Positions 36,204 through 44,905 are shown, counted from the first letter of the stretch. The stretch: 64,000 nucleotides of DNA from DATDIC01 sp963777625 (GCA_963777625.1 CAVZRO010000005.1:124001-188000); one strand, 5' to 3'. Numbers and translations are program-made. The notes: generated by a model not told the origin, from the sequence alone.

Positions 36204-37024
36204 CTAGCCGTCAGCGACGGCGGCATAGGCGTCGTCGCGGATCATCTGCCAGATTTCGTCGCACAGATTTTGAAACCGCGAGGCCGTGCGCACCGCGCCG
36301 CCCCGCGGGCGCGGCAGATCGACGGTCAGCACGTTCTTGATCCGGCCCGGATGCCGCGTCATCACCACCACGCGGTCGGCCAGGAATACCGCTTCGTCGA
36401 TGCCATGGGTGATGAAGATCACCGTGCGGCGTTCGCTCGGCGATTTCTCCTCGCCCCAGATACGCAGCAGCTCCTCCTGCAGGACCAGGCGGGTCTGCGC
36501 ATCCAGTGCGGCCAGCGGCTCGTCCATCAGCAGAACCTGTGGATCGTTCGCCAGCGCGCGGGCCAGCGCACAGCGTTGCCGCATGCCGCCGGACAGCTCA
36601 TGAGGGTATTTCCTGCCCACGCCGCCCAGCCCCACCAGGTCGAGATAGTGCTGCACGCGCCAGTCCCGCTCCGGCTTCGGGACGCGTCCCTTGCTGCGAT
36701 AGCGCAGGCCGAACTCCACGTTCTCGCGCACCGTCTTCCAGGGAAACAAGGCATAATCCTGAAACACCACGCCACGCTCCGCCCCCGGTGCCAGGATCGG
36801 TTCCCCGTCCAGACTGATAGCGCCGCTCGTCGGCTCCACCAGGCCGGCGATCATATTGAGCACGGTGCTCTTGCCGCAGCCAGACGGCCCAACGATGCAG
36901 ACGAACTCGCCCTGAAAAATGTCGAGCGACATGTCGGCGAGCGCGGTGGTTGCTTCCGCAACGCCCCGTGCGGGGTATCCTTGCGCACCGCCCGCAGGCA
37001 GATCTTGGGTGTCAGATCGCCCAC
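36204..37024 (-). CDS. SsuB/TauB-type ABC ATPase, one frameshift near its N-terminus
   Basis: Start GTG 37024 overlaps the permease stop and gives LTPKICLRAVRK. One base is missing near 36984, after which the sense continues as YPARGVAEATTALADMSLDI. Walker A GPSGCGKSTVLNMIAG, Q-loop VVFQDYALFPWKTV, signature HELSGGMRQRCALARAL, Walker B VLLMDEPLAALDAQT and H-loop VIFITHGIDEAVFLADRV are intact. The uninterrupted part begins at ATG 36932. It would energise uptake with the neighbouring permease and binding protein. Confidence 0.85.
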
Positions 37025-37443
37025 GGCATCATCATGCGCTGCAACGCGCGCACGCCCTTGTCCACGGCCAGCGCGACCAGCCCGACGGCGATCATGCAGA
37101 CCACAATGCCGTTCAATTCCACGCGGTAGGCATAGAACACGAACATCATCTGCCCGATGCCGCCCGACGATCCGGCGCCGGCCTTGGCGCCGACCGCAAG
37201 TTCCGCCGCGATGATCGAGGTCCAGGCGCCGCCGAGGCCGAGCCGCATGCCGAGGAAGATGCTCGGCAGGGCGCCCGGCAGCACCACGCTGCGCAGGGTT
37301 CGCAGGCGCCCGACACCGAGTGTGCGCGCCGCATCCGCCAGCCGCGGATCGACACTGCGGACGCCATGCACGATGTTGATCAGCATGGGGAAGAACGCGG
37401 CATAGGCAACAATGAAGACCTGCGCCGGCCTGCCGCCGGCCAT
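37012..37443 (-). pseudogene. SsuC/TauC-type ABC permease lacking its N-terminal half
   Basis: Only the C-terminal 143 residues remain, starting around AQVFIVAYAAFFPMLINIVH, with the EAA loop ADAARTLGVGRLRTLRSVVL and GMRLGLGGAWTSIIAAELAV. Complete relatives are about 260 residues and begin with three further transmembrane helices. Upstream of 37443 the frame runs into unrelated sequence and then the promoter area of the divergent caspase-like gene. The missing exporter-facing helices imply a non-functional transporter, so a deletion or recombination joint near 37440-37470 is likely. Confidence 0.8.
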
Positions 37444-37587
37444 CGGCCCGCTTCCGGACGTGCAATGCCGGACCGGCTTGCGCTACACTCTCTGGTTGAG
37501 AAGGCCCGTTATCGCAATATGATTTTCACCAACCTTTGCTCTACTCCGCCTCGTCCAGTGAACAACGCGCGCAAGGACTCCAAGCCG

Positions 37588-38683
37588 ATGACCAGCCGCG
37601 GCTATCGCACGATCGGTCCGATGGCAGCCATCTGCGTGGCCCTGGTCGCCGGCAGCGCGCGCGCCGAACCGGTGCCGGGGCGGCTGGCACTAGTGTTCGG
37701 CCAGTCAGCTTACACCAACATGCCGCCGGTGCCGGGATGCGCCGCGTCGGCCCAGGCGGTCGCCAACCGGCTGCAGCAGCTCGGCTTCGACGTGATCAGC
37801 CAGATTGACGCGTCGAACGGGGCAATGAGCGCCGCGCTCAGCGATTTCGCGCACCGCAAGACACTCGCAACGGACCCACGCGTCGTCGTCTATGTCTGCG
37901 CCCGTGCGATCGGCTTCGAGAATCGCGTGTTCCTGCTGCCCGTCACGGCGTCGGTCACCCGCCCATCCGATGTCCTCACCGAAGGCATTCCGGCGCAGTC
38001 GATCATCGATCTGGCGGGGCAAAATACGGCGGTCAGCCTGACGGTGCTCGATACGTTCGGCGCCGAGGATCCAGACGCTTTCGCCAAGCGGCAACATCTC
38101 GCACCCGGCCATTTCCTCGTGGTCGCGGTCGAGCCGACGATCGGCACCACCGCAACGCCCCTGTCGCAGGCACTGTCGACCGGGTTGGCGACCCCGCCGG
38201 CCGATGTGGGCGCGATCCTGGGCGGGCTGCAGCAATCGTCGCGCAGCGTGGGGATCACCTTCGCCGCGACCGGCGACAGCGGCAGCCAGGCGGCTCTGCT
38301 CGCACCACCCATAGCGCCGCCCGTCGCACCCTCGGGCGGTCACCCCACCGCCCAGCCCGGCACCGCCACCGGCGGCAACCACCGCCGCGGCGCCTCCCCC
38401 GTCCCCTCCGCCGCCGGCTCCAGCCGCCGCTCCCGCAACCCCGGCACCGCCGGCGATCGCCATGCCGGCCGAGGATCAATACGATGCAACGGATCGGCGC
38501 CGCGTGCAGGCCGCGCTGCGGCAGCTAGGCTACTACGACGGGGTGGTGGACGGGCAGTTCGGGCCAGAGACGCGGGCCGCCATCCGGCGCTATCAGCACG
38601 AGCTCCATGCCGCCATGACGGGTCAGCTCTCGCCGGAGCAGGCGACCAGGCTTGTGGCGGGTCTCGCCCAAGGTGGAAATTGA
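37588..38683 (+). CDS. Caspase-like (C14) protein without catalytic dyad, C-terminal peptidoglycan-binding domain; one frameshift
   Basis: Start ATG 37588 (AAGGA ten bases upstream), then a signal peptide (MAAICVALVAGSARAEPVPG). The caspase fold follows: RLALVFGQSAYTNMPPVPG, AVANRLQQLGFDVISQID, then VVVYVCARAIGFENRVFLLP. The usual GHG of the catalytic His is ARA here. VSLTVLDTFGAEDP stands where DACR-type sequence carries the catalytic Cys. Both catalytic residues are therefore absent. A Pro/Ala-rich linker (38330-38460) contains one +1 shift. Beyond it is a PG_binding_1 domain (RRVQAALRQLGYYDGVVDGQ and FGPETRAAIRRYQ), ending at 38683. It is likely a periplasmic pseudoprotease tethered to peptidoglycan, perhaps a scaffold. 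Activity is not expected. Confidence 0.75.
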
Positions 38684-38730
38684 CTATGGTGAAAGCGAAC
38701 GGGCCGCAGGGTCTGGCAGGGGCGTGCTGA

Positions 38731-39609
38731 ATGGGCCTGAAAACCAAGTTCAATCTCGTGATGCTCGCCGCGTTCATCGTCGGCCTGGCACTCGCGGCCG
38801 CCTATTCGTACTCGCTGATCGGCGATTTCGCCCGTCAGCAAGTGCTGCAGGAAGCGCGCATCATGATCGATGAAGCCTCCGCCGTGCGCGGCTATACCGA
38901 CCGGGAGATCGGGCCCCTGCTGGCCGATCAGAGCAAGATACGGTTCCTGCCGCAGACGATCCCCTTCTTCGCCGCGCAATCGGTGTTCCACGGCTTGCAG
39001 TCGCACTATCCGGACTACGCTTACAAGGAAGCCGCGCTCAATCCCACCAATCCGGCCGATCGCGCGGCCGACTGGCAAGCCGATATCATCGCCGACTTCC
39101 AGCATGATCCGCACCGGACGGAGGTGATCACCGAACGCGATACGCCGACCGGCCCGACGCTGAACCTCGCCCGGCCCGTGCAGGTAGCCGACCGAAGCTG
39201 CCTGACGTGCCATTCCACGCCGCAGGCCGCCCCATCCTCCATGGTCGATCTCTATGGCACGGACCATGGTTTCGGCTGGAAGCTCGGCGACATCGTTGGC
39301 GCCCAGATCGTCACCGTGCCCATGCGGGTCGCGGTCGAGCGCGCCAACCACGCGTTCCTGCTGTTCATGAGCGGGCTCGCGGTGATCTTCGCGGTGGTGC
39401 TGATCCTGCTCAACGTGCTGCTGCACGTGCTTATCATCCGGCCGGTGCGGCGGATCTCCGCGGCGGCGACCGATGTGAGCCTGGGCAATCTCGACGCCCC
39501 GGAATTCACGCTGCGCGGCCGCGACGAGATCGCCTCGCTCGCCACCTCGTTCAATCGCATGCGGCGCAGCCTGGTGAACGCAATGCGCATGCTGGAGCAG
39601 ACCAATTGA
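38731..39609 (+). CDS. Haem-c containing sensor with HAMP domain (Tll0287-like/DUF3365)
   Basis: A 292-residue membrane protein. N-terminal transmembrane helix LVMLAAFIVGLALAAAYSYS, then a periplasmic Tll0287-like (DUF3365) domain with QTIPFFAAQSVFHGLQSHYP and a single c-type haem site, RSCLTCHSTPQAAPSS (CxxCH). A second transmembrane helix (GLAVIFAVVLILLNVLLHVL) and a HAMP linker (RPVRRISAAATDVSLGNLDA) end the protein, with no kinase or cyclase domain. It probably senses redox state or a gas and passes the signal to a partner. A Ser/Thr kinase gene begins 40 bp downstream and is the obvious candidate. Confidence 0.85.
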   Translation: MGLKTKFNLVMLAAFIVGLALAAAYSYSLIGDFARQQVLQEARIMIDEASAVRGYTDREIGPLLADQSKIRFLPQTIPFFAAQSVFHGLQSHYPDYAYKEAALNPTNPADRAADWQADIIADFQHDPHRTEVITERDTPTGPTLNLARPVQVADRSCLTCHSTPQAAPSSMVDLYGTDHGFGWKLGDIVGAQIVTVPMRVAVERANHAFLLFMSGLAVIFAVVLILLNVLLHVLIIRPVRRISAAATDVSLGNLDAPEFTLRGRDEIASLATSFNRMRRSLVNAMRMLEQTN

Positions 39610-39648
39610 CCATCTGGGCGCCACACGGGGCGTAATGCGCGGGACGCC

Positions 39649-40963
39649 ATGAGCGGAACCCCCGAACACATCGGCCGGTACCAGATCGAGCGGGCGCTGG
39701 GGCGCGGCGCGATGGGCGTGATCTACAAGGCGCACGACCCCGAGATCGATCGGTACCGTTGCCATCAAGCTGATACGCGCCGACCTGCTGGAAGGTGAGG
39801 AGCAGGCCGCCTATCTCGCCCGCTTCCGGCGAGAGGCGCAGGCCGCCGGCCGTTGCAACCACCCCAATATCGTCGCTCTGTACGACTACTCGGTGAATGC
39901 GGCGAACCCGTTCCTGGTGATGGAATACGTGGAGGGGGTCAGCCTGGCGCACGCGCTGAGCCGGGGCATGCGGTTCGCCACCCCGGATGCGGTGTCGATC
40001 ATCCTGCAGGTCCTCGATGCGTTGTCCTGCGCGCATGCGCTCGGCGTGGTGCATCGCGACATCAAGCCGGCCAATATCCTGCTCGTCGCCAATACGCGCG
40101 TGCAGGTGAAGGTGACGGATTTCGGCATTTCCCGGCTCGGTGCGTCCAGCCTCACGCTGGATGGTTCGGTGGTCGGCACACCCGCCTATATGTCGCCCGA
40201 GCAATGCCGCGGCGAGGAAGTGGATCGCCGCAGCGATCTGTTCTCGGTCGGCACCGTGCTGTTCGAGCTGCTTGCCGGCCGGCGGCCGTTCCCGGGCGAC
40301 AGCGTCAGCGAAGTGACGGCGAAGGTACTGTTCTCGGAGCCACCCGATCTGCAAGATCAGGTCGCGGAACCGCTTGCCGCCGTGCTGCGCCGCGCGCTGT
40401 CGAAACGACCCGAGGACCGGTTCGACAGCGCCGTCGCGATGGCGGACGCGCTGCGCGGCCGCACGCCTTCACCCGCCGACGCGACGGTGGCCGAAACGAT
40501 CGTCCATGTGGCGGCGGACCGGGAGCCGGCGGTGGTGAGCGACGCGGTGCTGACCACGCTGCAGCGTCGTCTGGCACGCGATATTGGCCCGATCGCCAAA
40601 GCCCTGGTCACGACCGCGGCGCGCAAGGCGCCCGATTTCGACGCGCTGTGTGACCTGCTTGCCAGCAACATCAGTGCCGACGACGACCGTCGGGCGTTTC
40701 TGCGTGATGTACGGCAGCAGCATGACAGTGCGCTGCGCAGCTCGCCGGCGCGACCCCGCGCCGGGGCGTCCACTATTTCAGACGAAACGATCGAGCTTGC
40801 GCAGGCTGAGCTCACTCGCGTCATCGGCCCGATCGCGCGGGTTCTGGTCAAGCGCGCCGCTGCCTCCTGCGCATCGCCGGCGGAGCTGTGGCAGGCGCTG
40901 GCACGCCACATCGACCACGAGGCCGAGCGCGCGGCCTTCCTGCGGCTGCGGCCAGGGGGATAG
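39649..40963 (+). CDS. Serine/threonine protein kinase (Hanks type) with duplicated C-terminal domain; one frameshift
   Basis: Start ATG 39649. The kinase domain begins GRYQIERALGRGAMGVIYKA (P-loop). An extra base near 39754 shifts the frame, after which VAIKLIRADLLEGEEQAAYL carries the ATP-binding lysine. Catalytic loop VVHRDIKPANILL, DFG in KVTDFGISRLG, APE in GTPAYMSPEQCRGEE. All kinase residues are present, so an active enzyme is expected if the shift is an error. The tail holds two copies of a roughly 55-residue module: RRLARDIGPIAKALVTTAAR and AELTRVIGPIARVLVKRAAA, each ending in AERAAFL-type sequence. No transmembrane segment is visible, so it is cytoplasmic. It is likely coupled to the haem sensor upstream. 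Confidence 0.85.
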
Positions 40964-41253
40964 CAGGCTATTCATTACATGGTGTTTGCATCCCGCAGCG
41001 CTTCGTTCACAGGAAGTTGATCACAACTAGGCGGCATTTTGCCTCACCGCCTCAGGGCTTTGGTCGTCGGCGAGGAAACATGTTCGTGAGTTTAACGATT
41101 TCTTGACAAGCGCCGACGTTCTCGTGCTATCCGTATTACCGAAAATGCACTTTTCAATAAGATGACACGTCCTACCCGGAACGTTTTGTAGTGTCACAAA
41201 AGAGCAAGGCAGATGAACGGATTTCGTGCGTATCTCAGCCGGGCTAAGGTAAC
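40964..41253. promoter_or_regulatory. Upstream region of the sigma-54 activator gene
   Basis: About 290 bp, AT-richer than its surroundings. TTGACA (41103-41108) with TATCCG 19 bp on is a weak sigma-70 candidate. An inverted repeat TGACAC (41163-41168) / GTGTCA (41191-41196) has the same half-site as TGTGACACA at 42696-42704 in front of the amyloid gene, a possible shared operator. No gene is seen. Confidence 0.35.
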
Positions 41254-42423
41254 GTGGTCAGCGTTATGAACATTCGAGAACGCCGCCAAAAACCAGGGGC
41301 GTTCGCAGTCGCGGAAGGCAACGGCCAGGCACGGTCGGAGGGAAGCATTCCACACTTGCCGGAAGCAACGAACGACGCCACTCGCGCTGCACCGCAACAT
41401 TTAATGGTGGGCGACAGCCCCCAGATGCGCGAAATCTTCGACCAGATCCGCCGTTTCGGCGCAACTGATCTCCCAGTGCTGATTACTGGCGAGAGTGGCA
41501 CCGGCAAGGAACTGGTCGCCCGCGCCATACATCAACGCTCACGCCGGGCATCGATGCCATACATCGCGCTCAATTGCGCAGCAGTCCCACCGACATTGAT
41601 GGCGTCCGAGTTGTTCGGGTATGAGAAGGGCGCCTTCACTGGGGCGACCGCGCGAAAGCTCGGGCATATTGAACACGCCAACCGCGGCAGTCTGTTCCTG
41701 GATGAGATCGGCGACATGCCGATGGAGTTGCAACCGCTCCTGTTGCGCTTCCTGCAAGAGGGCGAAATCCTTCGGGTCGGGGGGCGAGAACCCATCAAGG
41801 TGGACGCGCGGGTCATTGCCGCTACCAATGTCGGTCTTCGCGACGCGATCGAGTCCGGCAAGCTGCGCGAGGACTTGTACTACCGACTTAACGTCCTGAC
41901 GCTTCATCTCCCTCCTCTGCGCGAGCGTGACGGGGATGTGGAGCTGCTGGCGACCTATTGCCTGCGGGAGATCGGGCAGGAACGGGTGCGCGAATTGCGC
42001 GGCTTTACCCGCGCCGCGCTGGCAGCGTTGAAGAGCTATTCCTGGCCCGGCAACGTCCGCGAATTGATCGCCACCATTCGCCGCGCCATCGTCTTGAGCA
42101 ACGGCCCCCTGATCGAGGTGTCGGATCTCCGTCTGGAGGCCAGTAGGGCATCCGTCGTCTTGCTCGCCCCTCGCCCGGCAAAACAAGCGATGCCGCGTGA
42201 ATACGTCCGCCCGCCTCCTGGAAGCGATGCCGAACGGATGGCAATCATCGCGTCCCTGCAGAAGAACCGCTTCGTTCTGAGCCGCGCGGCGCGAACTCTC
42301 GGCGTGTCTCGTGCAACGATGTATCGCATGATGCATCGACACCAGATTGAGCTGCGACCTCATTATGCGGTTCAGGAAACTGATCCGGTTCAGGCGACGG
42401 GTTCAACCGGCGCGGTTGACTGA
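41254..42423 (+). CDS. Sigma-54-dependent transcriptional activator without receiver domain
   Basis: A 389-residue bacterial enhancer-binding protein. After about 50 residues with no sensor fold comes the AAA+ domain: Walker A TGESGTGKELVARAIHQ, the sigma-54-contacting loop YEKGAFTGATARKLGH (GAFTGA intact), Walker B LFLDEIGDMPMELQPLLL, and arginine-finger region KLREDLYYRLNVLTLHLP. A Fis-type HTH ends the protein (RAARTLGVSRATMYRMMHRH). Lacking a receiver, it is presumably controlled by a partner protein or by its own level, as for PspF/HrpR-like activators. A strong -24/-12 element lies 400 bp downstream before the amyloid gene, its likely target. Start GTG 41254 has AAGGT five bases upstream; ATG 41266 is the alternative. 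Confidence 0.9.
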   Translation: MVSVMNIRERRQKPGAFAVAEGNGQARSEGSIPHLPEATNDATRAAPQHLMVGDSPQMREIFDQIRRFGATDLPVLITGESGTGKELVARAIHQRSRRASMPYIALNCAAVPPTLMASELFGYEKGAFTGATARKLGHIEHANRGSLFLDEIGDMPMELQPLLLRFLQEGEILRVGGREPIKVDARVIAATNVGLRDAIESGKLREDLYYRLNVLTLHLPPLRERDGDVELLATYCLREIGQERVRELRGFTRAALAALKSYSWPGNVRELIATIRRAIVLSNGPLIEVSDLRLEASRASVVLLAPRPAKQAMPREYVRPPPGSDAERMAIIASLQKNRFVLSRAARTLGVSRATMYRMMHRHQIELRPHYAVQETDPVQATGSTGAVD

Positions 42424-42829
42424 GACAAGTCGCCCGCGCGCGCAGGCCACCTCGTCTGGTAATTTCAGCAACGCGATGACCGCACGCACATGCGGTGAGG
42501 GGTCGATCTTTCTTCGGCGCCCGGTCTTACCCCGCGGCCCGTTCGGGCCAACGGACAGCTCGTTCAGCCCGTTCGGGCCTGGCGATCGGTAGCGGAATTC
42601 ACGAGCATGATCAACTTCCGGTTGTATGCAACCATAGCGGGTGGTATCGCTAAGCACTTCTCCTTTTCATCGGTATCTATTTAACGCATCACGTGTGTGA
42701 CACATGTCTCAGCGACATGCGACCTTCTGTCTCACGCGAGCGCGAGGGCTGCCGGAGAATTCGTAACCACCCAAACTAAGTTTTTGATTCCTCGCGATAA
42801 TGGCACGCGGCTTTACGTCTCCCACTCGG
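42424..42829. promoter_or_regulatory. Regulatory region with candidate enhancer site
   Basis: CATGTC-TCAGC-GACATG (42703-42719) is a 6-5-6 palindrome about 110 bp before the -24 element, a normal position for an activator-binding site. TGTGACACA (42696-42704) overlaps it. Two GCCCGTTCGGGCC-type palindromes near 42538 and 42570 may form a terminator for the activator gene. No coding sequence is recognised. Confidence 0.45.
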
Positions 42830-42844
42830 TGGCACGCTATTTGC
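42830..42844 (+). promoter_or_regulatory. Sigma-54 (-24/-12) promoter of the amyloid-like operon
   Basis: TGGCAC-N5-TTGC (TGGCACGCTATTTGC) matches the consensus TGGCACG-N4-TTGC at all conserved positions, with GG and GC at the right spacing. It lies 130 bp before the start of the repeat-protein gene. A partial second copy (TGGCACGCGGCTTTA) is at 42801. Confidence 0.8.
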
Positions 42845-42974
42845 GATGACATAGCACTGTGATGGAGGGAGCGATGCCGAGCGCCCGCGCAAAATACAAC
42901 CGCGGCGATACGGGGCCCGACACACCTGGACCTAACGGCTTCCGCCGCGGGCGGGGATGGAAAAGGAATTTAGC

Positions 42975-44465
42975 ATGCGTAAGATCTTACTGACGAGCTG
43001 CGCTTTACTGGCCTTGGGCGTAGGCCACGCCTTCGCGGATGCGAGCAATGGCAATGCCAACAGCGGCAACGCGGCCGCTGCCACGACCGGCGGCATCGCT
43101 GCCAGCGTGAGCGATTCCGGCAACGGCAACGATACCGGCAACACCAGCACCAAGAACGTCACCGCCGACAGCGGCAATACCAAGAACGTGTCGGTCTCCA
43201 ACACCAGCACCAAGAACGTCACGGCCGACAGCGGCAATACCAAGAACGTCTCGGTCTCCAATACCAGCACCAAGAACGTCACTGCCGACAGTGGCAACAC
43301 CAAGACCACCAACGTAAGCGCCGACAACGGCAACACCAAGAACATCGATAGCGGCAACACCAAGAACGTGTCGGTATCCAATACCAGCACCAAGAATGTC
43401 ACGGCGGATAGCGGCAACACCAAGACGGTAAACAACACCAAGAACGTCACCGCGGACAGCAACAACACCAGCACCAAGAACGTCACGGCTGACAGCGGCA
43501 ACACCAGCACCAAGACCACCACCGTAAGTGCCGACAACGGCAACACGAAGAACATCGACAGCGGCAACACCAAGACGATCAGCAACACCAGCACGAACAC
43601 CAGCTCCGCTTCGGCCACTGGCGCTGCTGCCAATAATGGTGGGAAGAACATCGGCAGCGGCAACACCAAGAACGTGTCGGTATCCAATACCAGCACCAAG
43701 ACCAACACGAAGACCAGCTCGTCCAGCGCCGACGGCGGCAGCGGTGGCAATGCGAGCGCCAACAATGGGGGAACAGCCGTAAACAAGACGGTCTCGGCGG
43801 ATAACGGCAACACGAGCACGAAGACCGTGACTGCCAACAGCGGCAACACAAAGACCGTCACTTCCCATAGCGGCAACACCAAGACGCAGACCCTCACCTC
43901 GACCGGCACGGGTGGCAATGCCACTGCGATGAACGGCAGCACTGCGAACAACACCTACAGCACGACCGGCTCGGGGAACACCAAGACCACCACGACGAGC
44001 ATCGATAAGAGCCGGAACCTCTCCGCCTCGGCGACCGGTGCAGCGGCCACTTCGGGAGGCACAGCGACGAACGTCAGTGCCGATCTCAGCGGTGCCAGCA
44101 TCGGCAATCACAGCAGCTCCAAGACCATCTCGAAGTCGGCTAGCTCGATCATCAACACGTTGGGCAAAGGCGCCATGATGAGCGCGGGCGACCTGAGCAA
44201 CTCGACGACCAACACCACCACTGTGTCGGTGCTGGCCGAGACACGGACGACTGGAAGCGTGTCGCACAACCGCTACGGCGGCTCGGGCGGCGGCTTCGCC
44301 TCTGGCAACGTGTCAATGAGCAACTCGATGAGCGGCATGGGCATCGTCACTGCCCAGCAGAACACCGGTGGCGGTGCGCTGCAGCAGAATTCCGTGTCGC
44401 TTGGCTCGATCGTCGGCGGCAACGGCGGCGGCCTGGCCGGGTTCGGCTCGGGCAACGTGCACTAA
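42975..44465 (+). CDS. Asn/Thr/Ser/Lys-rich repeat secreted protein, putative major amyloid subunit (FapC-like)
   Basis: A 496-residue protein starting at ATG 42975 after AAAGGA, with a signal peptide (ILLTSCALLALGVGHAFA). Residues 45-270 are imperfect repeats of about 18-20 residues built on NTSTKNVTADSGNTKNVSV, with variants SADNGNTKNIDSGN. Cysteine is absent from the mature protein. The last 100 residues are more complex, ending GMGIVTAQQNTGGGALQQNS then VSLGSIVGG. Its Gln/Asn-containing tail resembles those of the next genes (FQNTGNNSLFQSS). Composition, repeats, and neighbouring FapD- and FapF-like genes suggest a functional amyloid fibre subunit. The repeat consensus differs from Pseudomonas FapC, so homology is not claimed. 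It is expressed from the sigma-54 promoter at 42830. Confidence 0.7.
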   Translation: MRKILLTSCALLALGVGHAFADASNGNANSGNAAAATTGGIAASVSDSGNGNDTGNTSTKNVTADSGNTKNVSVSNTSTKNVTADSGNTKNVSVSNTSTKNVTADSGNTKTTNVSADNGNTKNIDSGNTKNVSVSNTSTKNVTADSGNTKTVNNTKNVTADSNNTSTKNVTADSGNTSTKTTTVSADNGNTKNIDSGNTKTISNTSTNTSSASATGAAANNGGKNIGSGNTKNVSVSNTSTKTNTKTSSSSADGGSGGNASANNGGTAVNKTVSADNGNTSTKTVTANSGNTKTVTSHSGNTKTQTLTSTGTGGNATAMNGSTANNTYSTTGSGNTKTTTTSIDKSRNLSASATGAAATSGGTATNVSADLSGASIGNHSSSKTISKSASSIINTLGKGAMMSAGDLSNSTTNTTTVSVLAETRTTGSVSHNRYGGSGGGFASGNVSMSNSMSGMGIVTAQQNTGGGALQQNSVSLGSIVGGNGGGLAGFGSGNVH

Positions 44466-44480
44466 ACGATTTGATGCCGA

Positions 44481-44524
44481 TGGTCCGCGCCACCCCTCGC
44501 CGGGTGGCGCGGACCACGCTTTTT
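44481..44524 (+). terminator. Intrinsic terminator/attenuator after the repeat-protein gene
   Basis: A 14-15 bp perfect stem: GGTCCGCGCCACCC (44482-44495), six-base loop, GGGTGGCGCGGACC (44502-44515), followed by CGCTTTTT. It lies 16 bp after the stop and 25 bp before the next ATG, inside the presumed operon. Partial read-through would yield much more of the repeat protein than of the downstream machinery. Confidence 0.8.
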
Positions 44525-44548
44525 GATGTCCCTGTCGCGGGAGGATTT

Positions 44549-44905
44549 ATGAAACAAGCCGGAACGGGCCTTCGGGTCGCTGTAGCGACGATGCTGCTTT
44601 CGGCCCTGACCGCCGGGACTTGCCTGGCCGCCGGCAAATCTTCCGACCGCGTCCTCGGGGTGCTTGCCGGTACTGCCGTCTCGACCGCCGAATTGGGACA
44701 GCAGCAGGCGCGCGGGATTGCGCTGACGAACTCTGTCAGCAGTGGAACGGTGAGCGGCAACAGTGTCGGCGCCGGCGCGGTCACCGGCACGATCACGAAC
44801 AACAATTCCATCAATAACAACGTGGGCATCACGACGGTCTTCCAGAACACGGGAAACAATTCCCTGTTCCAGAGCAGCACCTCGATCTTCATTTCCGTCC
44901 ATTGA
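44549..44905 (+). CDS. Small Asn-rich secreted protein, putative minor amyloid subunit (FapB/FapE-like)
   Basis: A 118-residue protein with strong Shine-Dalgarno GGGAGG and a signal peptide (AVATMLLSALTAGTCLAAGK). The mature part has beta-prone repeats SVSSGTVSGNSVGAGAVTG and TNNNSINNNVG, and ends ITTVFQNTGNNSLFQSSTSI. The NTxNNxLFQ/VQ pattern recurs in the lipoprotein gene downstream (NIVRNTANNQLVQQVTTV), suggesting a shared beta-stranded unit that copolymerises or caps fibres. No enzyme motif is visible. Context between the repeat protein and a C39 protease points to nucleator or accessory subunit (inference). Confidence 0.65.
   Translation: MKQAGTGLRVAVATMLLSALTAGTCLAAGKSSDRVLGVLAGTAVSTAELGQQQARGIALTNSVSSGTVSGNSVGAGAVTGTITNNNSINNNVGITTVFQNTGNNSLFQSSTSIFISVH

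Noticed and set aside
43140..43600. Regular short DNA repeats resembling a CRISPR array
   Set aside because: Units are in-frame coding repeats without unique spacers or cas genes.
43005..44267. Minus-strand frame of 420 codons rich in Gly/Val/Ala/Arg
   Set aside because: Antisense to the Asn/Thr repeat protein; the plus strand has ribosome site, signal peptide and sigma-54 promoter.
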